Assembly: GCA_011524475.1 (NCBI GenBank)
Contig: WTKG01000154.1
Span: forward strand, 1 to 9,884
Direction: 5' to 3'
DNA: 9,884 nucleotides
Source of the DNA: Demequinaceae bacterium
GTDB taxonomy: Bacteria > Actinomycetota > Actinomycetes > Actinomycetales > Demequinaceae
Shown here one piece after another: positions 1 through 5,746 of this stretch. Position 1 is the stretch's first letter. Each line of letters starts with the position of its first letter. The position numbers were made by a program, and so were the translations under genes. Under the pieces are notes generated by a model. It saw only the letters and a program-made list of their open reading frames with translations. It searched no databases and was not told where the DNA came from.

Positions 1-358
1 GGGTAGCGCCCACGGTGCCGGGAATTCCACTCAACGCTTCAAGGCTGCTCCATCCCTCCGCGACAGCCCGGGCCACGAGGGCATCCCATTCATGTCCAGC
101 AGAAACGGTAATGCTCGCCCCTCCACACTGCGGATCATCAGAAACCGTGACGTCGCGACGAGAGTCAGTGACGACAACCCCCGCAAAACCAGAGTCCGCT
201 ACCACCATGTTTGAGCCGCCGCCGAGAACGAGAACCGGAATGCCCGCGTCATCAGCATTGCGAACGGTGGAGATGAATTCGTCTTCTGTATGTGCAGCGA
301 CGAAGGTAGCCGCAGGTCCTCCCACTCCAAGCGTGGTGTGTGCAGAAAGGGCGGTCAT
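1..358 (-). CDS. murB: UDP-N-acetylmuramate dehydrogenase MurB, N-terminal part (cut by left edge)
   Basis: MurB is a cytosolic FAD enzyme that uses NADPH to reduce UDP-GlcNAc-enolpyruvate to UDP-N-acetylmuramate, the second committed step of peptidoglycan precursor synthesis. Only the first 119 codons are here; the family is usually about 300-400 residues, so the substrate-binding domains lie off the window. What is visible is the start of the FAD-binding domain: HTTLGVGGPA at residues 7-16, the FAD phosphate loop LGGGSN at 45-50, AGHEWDALV at 88-96, and the MurB signature LSGIPGTVGAT at 109-119. The ATG at 358 is the only start in frame before an upstream stop. Its ribosome-binding site is poor (TGAAG lies only 2 bases before ATG). 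It follows hadB by 35 bases in the same direction and is probably in the same transcript. Identification is confident. Confidence 0.93.
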   Translation of the reverse strand, partial: MTALSAHTTLGVGGPAATFVAAHTEDEFISTVRNADDAGIPVLVLGGGSNMVVADSGFAGVVVTDSRRDVTVSDDPQCGGASITVSAGHEWDALVARAVAEGWSSLEALSGIPGTVGAT

Positions 359-380
359 TACTTCAGGGTAGTGCGGTCGT

Positions 381-396
381 TAGCCTCTTCAGGCTA
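381..396 (-). other. Small inverted repeat over the hadB stop codon
   Basis: A perfect 6-bp inverted repeat (TAGCCT / AGGCTA) with a 4-base loop, GAAG, spans the hadB stop codon in the hadB-murB gap. No T-run follows in the direction of transcription, so it does not look like an intrinsic terminator. It could be a short mRNA hairpin affecting murB translation or transcript processing, or chance. Confidence 0.35.
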
Positions 397-816
397 GGAA
401 CACTGCACATGGGCTTGCGCCTTACCCAAGACTTTCTGGCCAGCGAACTCCACCACTACGTCCACCCGCACGATGCGCGCATCTTCGTCCACTGCGGCAA
501 TAGTTGCGGTGATATCCACCACTACTTCGTCTAACGCCGGCACCGGAATGGGACGAGTGAAACGGCATCCGTAGTCGAGCACGTTTCCGGGCCCTGCCCA
601 CTCTTCCACAACGGAGGCCCCCAACCCCATGGTGAGCATGCCATGCGCAATCACTCCGGGCAGCCCCACGGATTCCGCAAAAGCATCGTTGTAGTGAATC
701 GGATTGAAGTCCCCGGAGGCACCCGCATAGCGCACCAATGTGTCACGCGTAATAGCTACAGAGCGCTGTGCAATCAGATCCCCCACGGTTGCAGCTGCGA
801 CTGATGGGCCAGGCAT
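394..816 (-). CDS. hadB: MaoC-family (R)-hydratase / dehydratase, HadB-like catalytic subunit
   Basis: A 140-residue single hot-dog-fold protein of the MaoC dehydratase family. The hydratase motif is clear at about residues 30-60: YAGASGDFNPIHYND followed by GLPGVIAHGM. It carries the catalytic Asp-His dyad as D36 and H41, the same numbering I recall for mycobacterial HadB. By family it hydrates or dehydrates (R)-3-hydroxyacyl/2-enoyl thioesters. In mycobacteria HadB pairs with HadA to dehydrate FAS-II intermediates; here the substrate is inferred only, since nothing in the window indicates mycolic acids. The ATG overlaps the hadA stop by one base (TAATG), and AGGGAGG (824-830) lies 7 bases upstream inside the end of hadA, so the pair is translationally coupled. 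murB follows 35 bases downstream. Could also be annotated simply as an acyl dehydratase. Confidence 0.88.
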   Translation of the reverse strand: MPGPSVAAATVGDLIAQRSVAITRDTLVRYAGASGDFNPIHYNDAFAESVGLPGVIAHGMLTMGLGASVVEEWAGPGNVLDYGCRFTRPIPVPALDEVVVDITATIAAVDEDARIVRVDVVVEFAGQKVLGKAQAHVQCS

Positions 817-1262
817 TAGGCATCCTCCCTGACGGCCAACGTGGACACGACGGTGGCGACAGAAGCCCCCTGGGCATCCGTAAGTTCTGCACGTGTAGAA
901 ACCATCGAGATGCCTGCCCGCTGCTTAATGGAATCAATATGAATCACCGTGGAAATTTCGTCACCGGCAGTGAGGGGACGGTGGTGGGTAAATTTTTCTT
1001 CCGCGTGCACCACCTTAGAAAAGTCGACGCCCACTTCTGGGTCAACAATCACGTCGAATTCCGCTCGCTGAGCGATGACCACAGCAAAAGTGGTCGGTGC
1101 AACTAGATCGGCATAGCCGTACTCGCGGGCAACATCCACATCAAAATGAGAGCGTCCGCGGGCATCCACCGCCTCAGCAAATTCCCGGATTTTTGCGCGC
1201 GTGACCTCATACGTGTCACCCGGTCCATAGGACCGGCCCACCGCATCCGGATTGACCGGCAT
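816..1262 (-). CDS. hadA: FAS1-like / MaoC N-terminal-type dehydratase, HadA-like subunit
   Basis: A 148-residue protein of the MaoC_dehydrat_N (FAS1-like dehydratase) family, starting MPVNPDAVGRSY with GDTYEVTRAKIREFAEAV next, typical of actinobacterial HadA-like proteins. A VAPTTFAVV segment sits about where the partner has its GVIAHGM segment, but there is no D-x-N-P-x-H dyad. It is therefore expected to be the non-catalytic, substrate-binding half of a heterodimer with the adjacent HadB-like protein. The ATG at 1262 is preferred: it lies 4 bases after the rpmG stop, and the family N-terminus begins here. An in-frame start 16 codons upstream would lie inside rpmG. A GGGAG at the end of rpmG is a rather distant ribosome-binding site, so coupling to rpmG translation is likely. 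The true substrate cannot be read from sequence. Confidence 0.87.
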   Translation of the reverse strand: MPVNPDAVGRSYGPGDTYEVTRAKIREFAEAVDARGRSHFDVDVAREYGYADLVAPTTFAVVIAQRAEFDVIVDPEVGVDFSKVVHAEEKFTHHRPLTAGDEISTVIHIDSIKQRAGISMVSTRAELTDAQGASVATVVSTLAVREDA

Positions 1263-1266
1263 AGCG

Positions 1267-1431
1267 CTAGCGGGTCTCCCGGTGCGCGGTTTTCTTGTTG
1301 CAGCGCGCACAGAACTTGGGAAGCTCCAGACGATCCGGCGTGTTACGTCGGTTCTTCTTGGTGATGTAGTTGCGCTCTTTACACTCCGTGCATGCGAGTG
1401 TGATCTTGGGACGAATATCAGACTTTGCCAC
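1267..1431 (-). CDS. rpmG: 50S ribosomal protein L33 (zinc-ribbon form)
   Basis: A 54-residue large-subunit ribosomal protein. The sequence begins (M)[21 protein letters not shown] and ends KKTAHRETR, standard for L33. Two CxxC pairs, C14-C17 and C41-C44, make it the zinc-binding (C+) form; many actinobacteria also carry a zinc-independent copy elsewhere for zinc limitation. The start is GTG at 1431, with AAAGGAG (1438-1444) 6 bases upstream; no ATG fits the family N-terminus. It lies 40 bases downstream of tRNA-Met with no clear promoter between, so it may be read from the tRNA promoters. hadA begins 4 bases after its stop. The small size makes it easy to miss, but the residue pattern is unambiguous. 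Confidence 0.95.
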   Translation of the reverse strand: MAKSDIRPKITLACTECKERNYITKKNRRNTPDRLELPKFCARCNKKTAHRETR

Positions 1432-1471
1432 GATGTACTCCTTTGCGCCTCTCGACGCCCTATGTCACGTG

Positions 1472-1545
1472 TAGCGGAGGCGGGGATCGAACCCGCGACC
1501 TCACGATTATGAGTCGTGCGCTCTAACCATCTGAGCTACCCCGCC
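1472..1545 (-). tRNA. tRNA-Met (anticodon CAT)
   Basis: A 74-base cloverleaf: acceptor strand GGCGGGG pairing with CTCCGCT (including a G-U first pair), a D-arm with TAGCTCAG, anticodon stem CACGA/TCGTG around the loop CTCATAA (anticodon at 1509-1511), and T-arm GCGGG-TTCGATC-CCCGC. Discriminator A is followed by CAC, so CCA is not encoded and must be added after transcription. The shape looks like elongator methionine; a CAT anticodon can also belong to initiator or lysidine-modified Ile tRNA, but the initiator's mismatched first pair and anticodon-stem GC run are absent. It is the last of three tRNAs before rpmG. Confidence 0.93.
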
Positions 1546-1578
1546 AGGTTGCTTCCGAAAGGATATCCGGAAACTCCG

Positions 1579-1651
1579 AGCCCCAACAGGGAATCGAACC
1601 CTGGACCTTTTCCTTACCATGGAAACGCTCTGCCGACTGAGCTATTGGGGC
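1579..1651 (-). tRNA. tRNA-Thr (anticodon GGT)
   Basis: A 73-base cloverleaf: acceptor GCCCCAA/TTGGGGC fully paired, D-arm TAGCTCAGTCGGCAGAGC, anticodon stem TTTCC/GGAAA around loop ATGGTAA (anticodon at 1616-1618), and T-arm CAGGG-TTCGATT-CCCTG. Discriminator is U. The next bases are CGG, so CCA is not encoded. It reads ACC/ACU threonine codons. It lies 33 bases upstream of tRNA-Met, and a promoter-like sequence lies just upstream. Confidence 0.94.
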
Positions 1652-1661
1652 AAGCCGCAAT

Positions 1662-1690
1662 AGCATACCCGGCCTCGTCTCAGGGGTGAA
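1662..1690 (-). promoter_or_regulatory. Candidate promoter for tRNA-Thr / tRNA-Met / rpmG
   Basis: Read leftward, TTCACC (1685-1690) and TATGCT (1662-1667) are separated by 17 bases; each matches 4 of 6 sigma-70-type consensus bases. A start about 7 bases after the -10 falls near 1655, a few bases before tRNA-Thr, which is the usual tRNA promoter geometry. It is the best promoter match I see in the window, but unproven. Confidence 0.45.
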
Positions 1691-1720
1691 ACCGGCGTCG
1701 CATATTCACGACACTTACCG

Positions 1721-1802
1721 TGGCAGGTGAGGGATTCGAACCCCCGAAGTCAGTGACGGCTGATTTACAGTCAGCTCCCTTTGGCCGCTCGGGCAACCTG
1801 CC
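1721..1802 (-). tRNA. tRNA-Tyr (anticodon GTA)
   Basis: An 82-base class II tRNA with a long variable arm: acceptor GGCAGGT/ACCTGCC fully paired with discriminator A, D-arm with GCCCGAGCGGCCAAAGGGAG, anticodon stem GCTGA/TCAGC around loop CTGTAAA (anticodon at 1766-1768), a variable arm of about a dozen bases, and T-arm GGGGG-TTCGAAT-CCCTC with one G-U pair. CGG follows, so CCA is not encoded. It is the first gene of the leftward tRNA-rpmG-had-murB block and is divergent from yajQ. Confidence 0.94.
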
Positions 1803-1807
1803 GTGCC

Positions 1808-1836
1808 TTGCGTGAAGGCGCGCATGGAAGGATAGC
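1808..1836 (+). promoter_or_regulatory. yajQ: Possible yajQ promoter (weak)
   Basis: TTGCGT (1808-1813) and GATAGC (1831-1836) are 17 bases apart, giving a start near 1843 and a leader of about 45 bases. The -10 matches only half the consensus. It overlaps the candidate tRNA-Tyr promoter on the other strand, so the two would compete for RNA polymerase. Low confidence. Confidence 0.25.
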
Positions 1837-1858
1837 AACATACGGAGACGTATGTGAC
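1829..1858 (-). promoter_or_regulatory. Candidate tRNA-Tyr promoter
   Basis: Read leftward, GTCACA (1853-1858) and TATCCT (1829-1834) are 18 bases apart, each matching 4 of 6 consensus bases. Transcription would start about 20 bases before the tRNA 5' end. Most of its spacer and part of its -35 are occupied by the inverted repeat at 1838-1855, so a protein bound there would block it. Not proven. Confidence 0.35.
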
Positions 1859-1867
1859 ACCGTCTCC
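1838..1867. repeat. Two overlapping, mutually exclusive inverted repeats in the tRNA-Tyr / yajQ intergenic region
   Basis: Repeat 1 is ACATACG / CGTATGT (1838-1855), seven perfect pairs with the 4-base centre GAGA, which on the plus strand would be a GNRA tetraloop. Repeat 2 is GGAGACG (1844-1850) / CGTCTCC (1861-1867), seven perfect pairs with a 10-base loop, ending 6 bases before the yajQ ribosome-binding site. Both use bases 1844-1850, so only one hairpin can form at a time. They could be overlapping operator sites or an alternative-fold RNA leader. The repeats are seen directly; function is inference. Confidence 0.5.
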
Positions 1868-1873
1868 ATAACT

Positions 1874-1880
1874 AGGAAGG
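1874..1880 (+). promoter_or_regulatory. yajQ: yajQ ribosome-binding site
   Basis: AGGAAGG lies 8 bases before the ATG at 1889. It fixes the start there rather than at an in-frame ATG 36 codons upstream, inside the tRNA-Tyr gene. Confidence 0.75.
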
Positions 1881-1888
1881 TCACAGCA

Positions 1889-2380
1889 ATGCCAAAAGAC
1901 GCAACTTTTGACGTAGTCAGCAAAGTTGATCGTCAAGAAGTAGACAACGCGCTCAATCAAGCTTCCAAAGAAATTTCCCAACGTTATGACTTTCGCGGAG
2001 TCGGAGCAACGATCGAATGGTCCGCCGACGCCATCATGATGGCTGCTTCGTCAGAGGAGCGGGTGCTCGCGATACTGGACGTATTCCAGTCCAAACTAGT
2101 CAAAAGAGGTGTCTCGCTGAAGGCGCTTGAGCACGGAGAACCGCAGGCTTCGGGCAAGGAGTTTCGGCTCCACGCGTCCCTGAAGGAAGGGATCGAACAG
2201 GCCGTCGCAAAGAAGCTGACTGCGCTGGTGCGCGAGTCCGGACCTCGGTCGGTGAAAGCGACTATCCAAGGCGACGAGTTACGGGTGTCCAGCAAGTCGC
2301 GCGATGATCTCCAAGAAACCATTGCCTTGTTGAAAAACGCCGATGTGGACGCAGCCCTACAGTTCGTAAATTTCCGCTGA
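1889..2380 (+). CDS. yajQ: YajQ-family nucleotide-binding protein (UPF0234)
   Basis: A 163-residue cytosolic protein, the normal family length, starting [20 protein letters not shown] and containing the signature [12 protein letters not shown] (33-44), with [18 protein letters not shown] (93-110) and a C-terminus ending in ALQFVNFR. The family has two ferredoxin-like repeats and binds nucleotides; relatives in Xanthomonas and Pseudomonas bind cyclic-di-GMP and affect transcription. The role in actinobacteria is not established, and no ligand can be inferred here. It is the only plus-strand gene in the window, divergent from tRNA-Tyr and convergent with htpX, so it is probably monocistronic. 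The 30-base element of overlapping inverted repeats upstream is a candidate for its regulation. Confidence 0.95.
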   Translation: MPKDATFDVVSKVDRQEVDNALNQASKEISQRYDFRGVGATIEWSADAIMMAASSEERVLAILDVFQSKLVKRGVSLKALEHGEPQASGKEFRLHASLKEGIEQAVAKKLTALVRESGPRSVKATIQGDELRVSSKSRDDLQETIALLKNADVDAALQFVNFR

Positions 2381-2398
2381 CCCAATCTCGCAAGGCTG

Positions 2399-3265
2399 TT
2401 ACGGTAAAAACCCGCGACCTGCGGCCATTTCCTCTAGACGTTCAATCCGCTTGTCCATAGGTGGGTGCGTAGAAAACAACCGTGCCAGGCCGGCACCGCG
2501 GAACGGGTTCGCAATCATCAAATGCGAGATGTTCTCCACCCGGCCCGTCTGTGCCAGCGGGCGTTCTGCTGTACCGCGTTCCAACTTACGCAGCGCAGAA
2601 GCCAACGCCAGGGGGTCTCCCGTGAGCCTCGCGCCATCTTCGTCCGCATCGAATTCTCGTGTGCGGGAAATAGACATCCGGATAAGCGTGGCGGCCAGCG
2701 GAGCAAGAATCAGCATCGCCATAAGCACCAGGGGGTTTCCATTGCGAGAGTTGCCTCCCCCAAACCACATCAACATATACGTCACAGAAGTGATGAGCCC
2801 GGCCATCGCCGCCGCCACGGAACCAATGAGAATGTCGCGGTTGTACACGTGCATAAGTTCGTGGCCCAGCACACCTCGAAGTTCGCGTTCGTCGAGAAGT
2901 TCAAGAATGCCCTGAGTGCAACACACAGCCGCGTTACGTGGGTTCCGACCCGTAGCAAAAGCATTAGGAGCAGTGGTCGGTGAGACGTACAAGCGCGGCA
3001 TCGGCTGTTGCGCTTCACGCGCAAGTTCCGAAACGATTCTGAACATCACGGGATGCTCCACCTCGGTCACCGGGCGGGCCTGCATCGCCCGAATCGCAAT
3101 TTTGTCGGAGTTCCAGTACCCCACAAAGGTGCCCACAACGCCCAACACGCCAAAGAGCCACATGTACGCGCCACCATCGACGAGATACCCAAGACCGAGC
3201 ATCACCATCCATAGCGCAACAAAGAGACCAAAGGTCTTGGCACCATTCCAATATTGCTTTGACAC
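2399..3265 (-). CDS. htpX: Membrane zinc metalloprotease HtpX
   Basis: HtpX (M48 family) is a membrane zinc endopeptidase that degrades misfolded membrane proteins with its active site facing the cytosol. The 288-residue sequence shows hydrophobic segments at about 11-29 and 33-50, the zinc motif HELMH at 135-139 with catalytic E136, two further membrane segments at about 145-166 and 178-197, the third ligand E204 in REFDADEDGA, and the conserved STHPPMDKRIERL near the C-terminus. The GTG at 3265 is chosen because AGGAGG lies just upstream; a TTG start 7 codons further out would put that site inside the gene. It lies 91 bases downstream of fprA in the same direction, so it may be read through from the nuo operon or have its own promoter. 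It converges on yajQ 18 bases away. Confidence 0.95.
   Translation of the reverse strand: MSKQYWNGAKTFGLFVALWMVMLGLGYLVDGGAYMWLFGVLGVVGTFVGYWNSDKIAIRAMQARPVTEVEHPVMFRIVSELAREAQQPMPRLYVSPTTAPNAFATGRNPRNAAVCCTQGILELLDERELRGVLGHELMHVYNRDILIGSVAAAMAGLITSVTYMLMWFGGGNSRNGNPLVLMAMLILAPLAATLIRMSISRTREFDADEDGARLTGDPLALASALRKLERGTAERPLAQTGRVENISHLMIANPFRGAGLARLFSTHPPMDKRIERLEEMAAGRGFLP
2406..2424 (-). terminator. Weak terminator-like hairpin inside the end of htpX
   Basis: Read leftward, CCGC-AGGTC-GCGG is followed by G and TTTTT within the last codons of htpX. The stem is only 4 bp, so strength is doubtful, but it is the only hairpin plus T-run in the short yajQ/htpX convergence zone. No hairpin is seen for yajQ in the plus direction. 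Confidence 0.22.
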
Positions 3266-3269
3266 GATT

Positions 3270-3275
3270 CCTCCT
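3270..3275 (-). promoter_or_regulatory. htpX: htpX ribosome-binding site
   Basis: A perfect AGGAGG sits only 4 bases before the GTG at 3265 (a short spacing). It is the strongest Shine-Dalgarno sequence I see in the window and decides the htpX start. Confidence 0.75.
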
Positions 3276-3310
3276 CTTCGTATCAACGGGCTACAAAAAC
3301 GCCTAGTTCC

Positions 3311-3340
3311 AGTATGAATGGCAAGTCATCCGAGGGCGAA
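3311..3340 (-). promoter_or_regulatory. htpX: Possible htpX promoter (weak)
   Basis: In the 91-base fprA-htpX gap, read leftward, TTCGCC (3335-3340) and CATACT (3311-3316) are 18 bases apart, matching 3 and 4 of 6 consensus bases. The 10-base palindrome ACTCCGGAGT (3342-3351) lies immediately upstream. I recognise no CIRCE or HAIR heat-shock operator. Low confidence; read-through from fprA is an alternative. Confidence 0.25.
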
Positions 3341-3356
3341 CACTCCGGAGTTGCCG

Positions 3357-4757
3357 TTACCTTTTCAAGGCGATGTCAGTCATCTCTTCACGAGGAACAA
3401 CTTTGACCCGTTCGCGCCCTGACTCCTCACCGAGTTGACGTTCGTGGGCATCAAGAACTTCCCAGTCAGCCCATTCAATCACCGGCACGCCGCGTTCTTT
3501 GAGCTTGGCAAGAAGATTGTCCGGGCTGAGTTGCTCCGCTCCAGCAGTGGAGTCCTGATACAGCTGTGCGGCGTCATCCACCAGGTGATTAATGGTTTCC
3601 GTCGCATCCGATTTGGTGTGGCCAATGAGCCCTACTGGGCCACGCTTAATCCATCCGGTGGTGTAAAAACCGGGGAGGTGCGTGCCGGACTCATCCACTA
3701 CACGGCCTTCTGAGTTGGAGATCACACCGCGCGTGTGGTCAAAAGGAATACCTGGAATTTCACTACCCCAATACCCCACAGCTCGGTAGACCGCCTGTGC
3801 GGGGTAGTCCAAAAATTCGCCCGTACCTCGCACTGTTCCGTCGCCTTGGAGAGCAGTACGTTCCATCCGCACGCCATCCACGTTGCCTGTACCATCATCG
3901 AGCACCTCTACGGGTGAGTGGAGAAAATGTAGGTGGACACGACGCGAAGCACCTGTGGGTTCCCGCAAAGTCCAGTCGGTAAGCGTCTTCACCACTTGTT
4001 TCGTCTGGTGATGGCCCTCAATGGCTGCCTGGGAGCCCTCGTCAAAGTCGTAGTCCTCTGGGTACACAATGACGTCCACGTCGGGCACCTGTGCAAGTTC
4101 ACGTAGTTCAAGTGGCGTGAATTTCACCTGAGCGGGCCCGCGGCGGCCAAAAACATGGACATCTGTGACAGGCGATTCCTCAAGCCCTGCCATGACATTG
4201 GCAGGCACTTCAGTTGTCGCCAAGTCCTTAGGATGTTTCGCCAACATTCTGGCCACATCCAAAGCCACGTTTCCGACACCAAAGACCGCGATTTCTCGTG
4301 CGTCAAGATGCCAGTCACGAGGGACGTCCGGATGGCCGTCGTACCAACTCACAAAATCTGCTGCACCAAAAGAGCCTTGGAGTTCAATTCCAGGAATATC
4401 AAGTTGCGCGTCCTCAAAAGCGCCCGTGGCAAAAATCACGGCATCGTAGTGGAGCCTCAAGTCATCCAAGGTGAGGTCCGTGCCGACATTGACGTTGGCA
4501 AGAAGGCGCACATCACTACGCCCCAAAATTTTGGCAAGCGCCACAATAATTTGCTTGATGCGCGGGTGATCAGGAGCAACGCCATAACGCACCAGGCCAA
4601 AAGGGGCTGGTAGGCGTTCAATGATGTCAATGTCAGTTTTAATGTCAGACTTGGACAAGATGTCCGCGGCGTACGTGCCGGCAGGGCCAGCACCGATGAT
4701 GGCGACTCGTAAAGGGCGATCTGGATTCACGGCGACAAGGGTACCTGGTTGCGTCAC
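3357..4757 (-). CDS. fprA: Ferredoxin-NADP+ reductase, adrenodoxin-reductase type (FprA)
   Basis: A 466-residue cytosolic FAD enzyme that moves electrons between NADPH and ferredoxin, resembling mycobacterial FprA and mitochondrial adrenodoxin reductase. Visible features: the FAD-binding VAIIGAGPAGTYAAD (18-32), the family segment APFGLVRYGVAPDHPRIK (51-68), the NADPH-binding GVGNVALDVAR (160-170) with arginines R205 and R206 in VFGRRGPAQ, and the C-terminal flavin signature GWIKRGPVGLIGHTKSDA (368-385). The last ~60 residues form an acidic/charged tail. The start is a GTG whose last three bases plus A form the upstream stop (GTGA, 4-base overlap), with no strong ribosome-binding site, so it is translated by coupling. 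Position after the nuo genes and a quinone-tail synthase suggests a redox role, but partner ferredoxins are not in the window. Confidence 0.94.
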   Translation of the reverse strand: MTQPGTLVAVNPDRPLRVAIIGAGPAGTYAADILSKSDIKTDIDIIERLPAPFGLVRYGVAPDHPRIKQIIVALAKILGRSDVRLLANVNVGTDLTLDDLRLHYDAVIFATGAFEDAQLDIPGIELQGSFGAADFVSWYDGHPDVPRDWHLDAREIAVFGVGNVALDVARMLAKHPKDLATTEVPANVMAGLEESPVTDVHVFGRRGPAQVKFTPLELRELAQVPDVDVIVYPEDYDFDEGSQAAIEGHHQTKQVVKTLTDWTLREPTGASRRVHLHFLHSPVEVLDDGTGNVDGVRMERTALQGDGTVRGTGEFLDYPAQAVYRAVGYWGSEIPGIPFDHTRGVISNSEGRVVDESGTHLPGFYTTGWIKRGPVGLIGHTKSDATETINHLVDDAAQLYQDSTAGAEQLSPDNLLAKLKERGVPVIEWADWEVLDAHERQLGEESGRERVKVVPREEMTDIALKR

Positions 4758-5746
4758 TGTGTGCGGGCCACCATGGCCGCAGCTACCGACTCGAGAGCCT
4801 CGCGGATCTTCACCGGACGCAACTCTCGTAAGGAATGTGCTGCCTTATCTGCCCACTGCTCAGCAAGAGCCTGTGTTTCATCGATAACTTCGTGAGTACT
4901 CAACAACTGGACCACTTCGGAAAGCGCAGAGTCACTCGCGAGATCACTGTCGATGGCCTGTAGTAACTCCGTATCTTCACGTGAACCCTCCTCGCGCACT
5001 CGTGCCCTCAACAACAAAGTTGGCATCGTGGGAACGTGTTCGCGTAAATCCGTGCCTTGAGTTTTGCCTGAAGTGTCCGCAGGAGAACGGATATCAAGCA
5101 CATCATCAGCGAGCTGAAAGGCCACGCCTGCAGCCTCACCAAATTGCGCAAGAATGTTCCGGGTTTGCTCGTCGCACCCGGCCGCCATTGCTCCCAGAAC
5201 ACTGCTTGCAGCCAGCAAGGAACCTGTTTTATCTGCCAAGACTTCTAGGTAATGTTCGACCGGATCCTCGCCTTCACGTGGACCCTCCGTCTCGCGAATT
5301 TGGCCTAAACACAGTCTTTCGAAAGTGGTGGCTTGCATGCGCACGGCCTCACTACCCAGATCTGCGGCGATAATGGCGGCGCGCGCAAACAACAAGTCAC
5401 CTGTGAGGATCGCCAGCGAGTTACCCCATAAAGAATGTGCAGAAGGGGCACCTCTGCGCCGAGGAGCAGAATCCATCACATCGTCGTGGTAAAGAGTCGC
5501 AATGTGTGTCAGCTCGCTCACCACTGCAGCCATAGTCACGTCCGGGTGATCGCTGTCGCCACATTCAGCAGCAACAAGCGCAAGTACCGGCCGCAGCCTC
5601 TTCCCACCGGCAGCGAGAAGGTGCGTGCTGGCAGCATTTGCAAGAGGATCTTCTTGCGCCACCGCGTCATGAAGTTGCGTTTCGACAACCTCAAGCTTGC
5701 TGGCTATACGAGCCTCAAGCTCCGGATCAGCAAGCAAGATGGTCAC
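4754..5746 (-). CDS. Long-chain polyprenyl diphosphate synthase (probable menaquinone side-chain synthase)
   Basis: A 330-residue trans-isoprenyl diphosphate synthase that condenses isopentenyl diphosphate units onto an allylic diphosphate. Motifs: GGKRLRP (47-53) binding the homoallylic substrate, the first aspartate-rich motif DDVMD (88-92) followed by RRRG, the GQIRE helix (148-152), K173-T174, and the second aspartate-rich motif DDVLD (214-218) with QLADD before it. The residues before the first motif are the small-side-chain type (HIATLYHDD), consistent with a long product; by family it resembles heptaprenyl/octaprenyl synthases making the menaquinone tail. The exact length cannot be read. 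It starts with GTG overlapping the nuoN stop (GTGA) and ends overlapping the fprA start, so it is embedded in the nuo-fprA operon. This fits supply of the quinone that complex I reduces (inference). Confidence 0.92.
   Translation of the reverse strand: MTILLADPELEARIASKLEVVETQLHDAVAQEDPLANAASTHLLAAGGKRLRPVLALVAAECGDSDHPDVTMAAVVSELTHIATLYHDDVMDSAPRRRGAPSAHSLWGNSLAILTGDLLFARAAIIAADLGSEAVRMQATTFERLCLGQIRETEGPREGEDPVEHYLEVLADKTGSLLAASSVLGAMAAGCDEQTRNILAQFGEAAGVAFQLADDVLDIRSPADTSGKTQGTDLREHVPTMPTLLLRARVREEGSREDTELLQAIDSDLASDSALSEVVQLLSTHEVIDETQALAEQWADKAAHSLRELRPVKIREALESVAAAMVARTQ

Noticed and set aside
15..371. A 118-codon plus-strand open frame at the left end
   Set aside because: The minus strand encodes clear MurB motifs over the same bases; the plus-strand translation has no recognisable features.
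1263..1310. A 16-residue upstream extension of the HadA-like protein
   Set aside because: It overlaps the rpmG 3' end in another frame and adds a basic sequence foreign to the family; the ATG at 1262 gives the expected N-terminus.
1546..1578. Inverted repeat TTCCG...CGGAA with the central palindrome GGATATCC in the tRNA-Thr/tRNA-Met spacer, considered as a terminator
   Set aside because: A 5-bp stem with a 10-base loop and no T-run; more likely a processing feature or chance.
1781..1888. A 36-residue upstream extension of YajQ
   Set aside because: It starts inside the tRNA-Tyr gene and ignores the good ribosome-binding site before the ATG at 1889; the family length is met without it.
3266..3286. 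A 7-residue N-terminal extension of HtpX from a TTG codon
   Set aside because: It would place the perfect AGGAGG inside the coding sequence; the GTG right after that site is the better start.
2399..3286. Several plus-strand open frames opposite htpX and nearby genes, considered as small proteins
   Set aside because: They have no supporting ribosome-binding sites or recognisable sequence features and lie wholly antisense to a confident gene.
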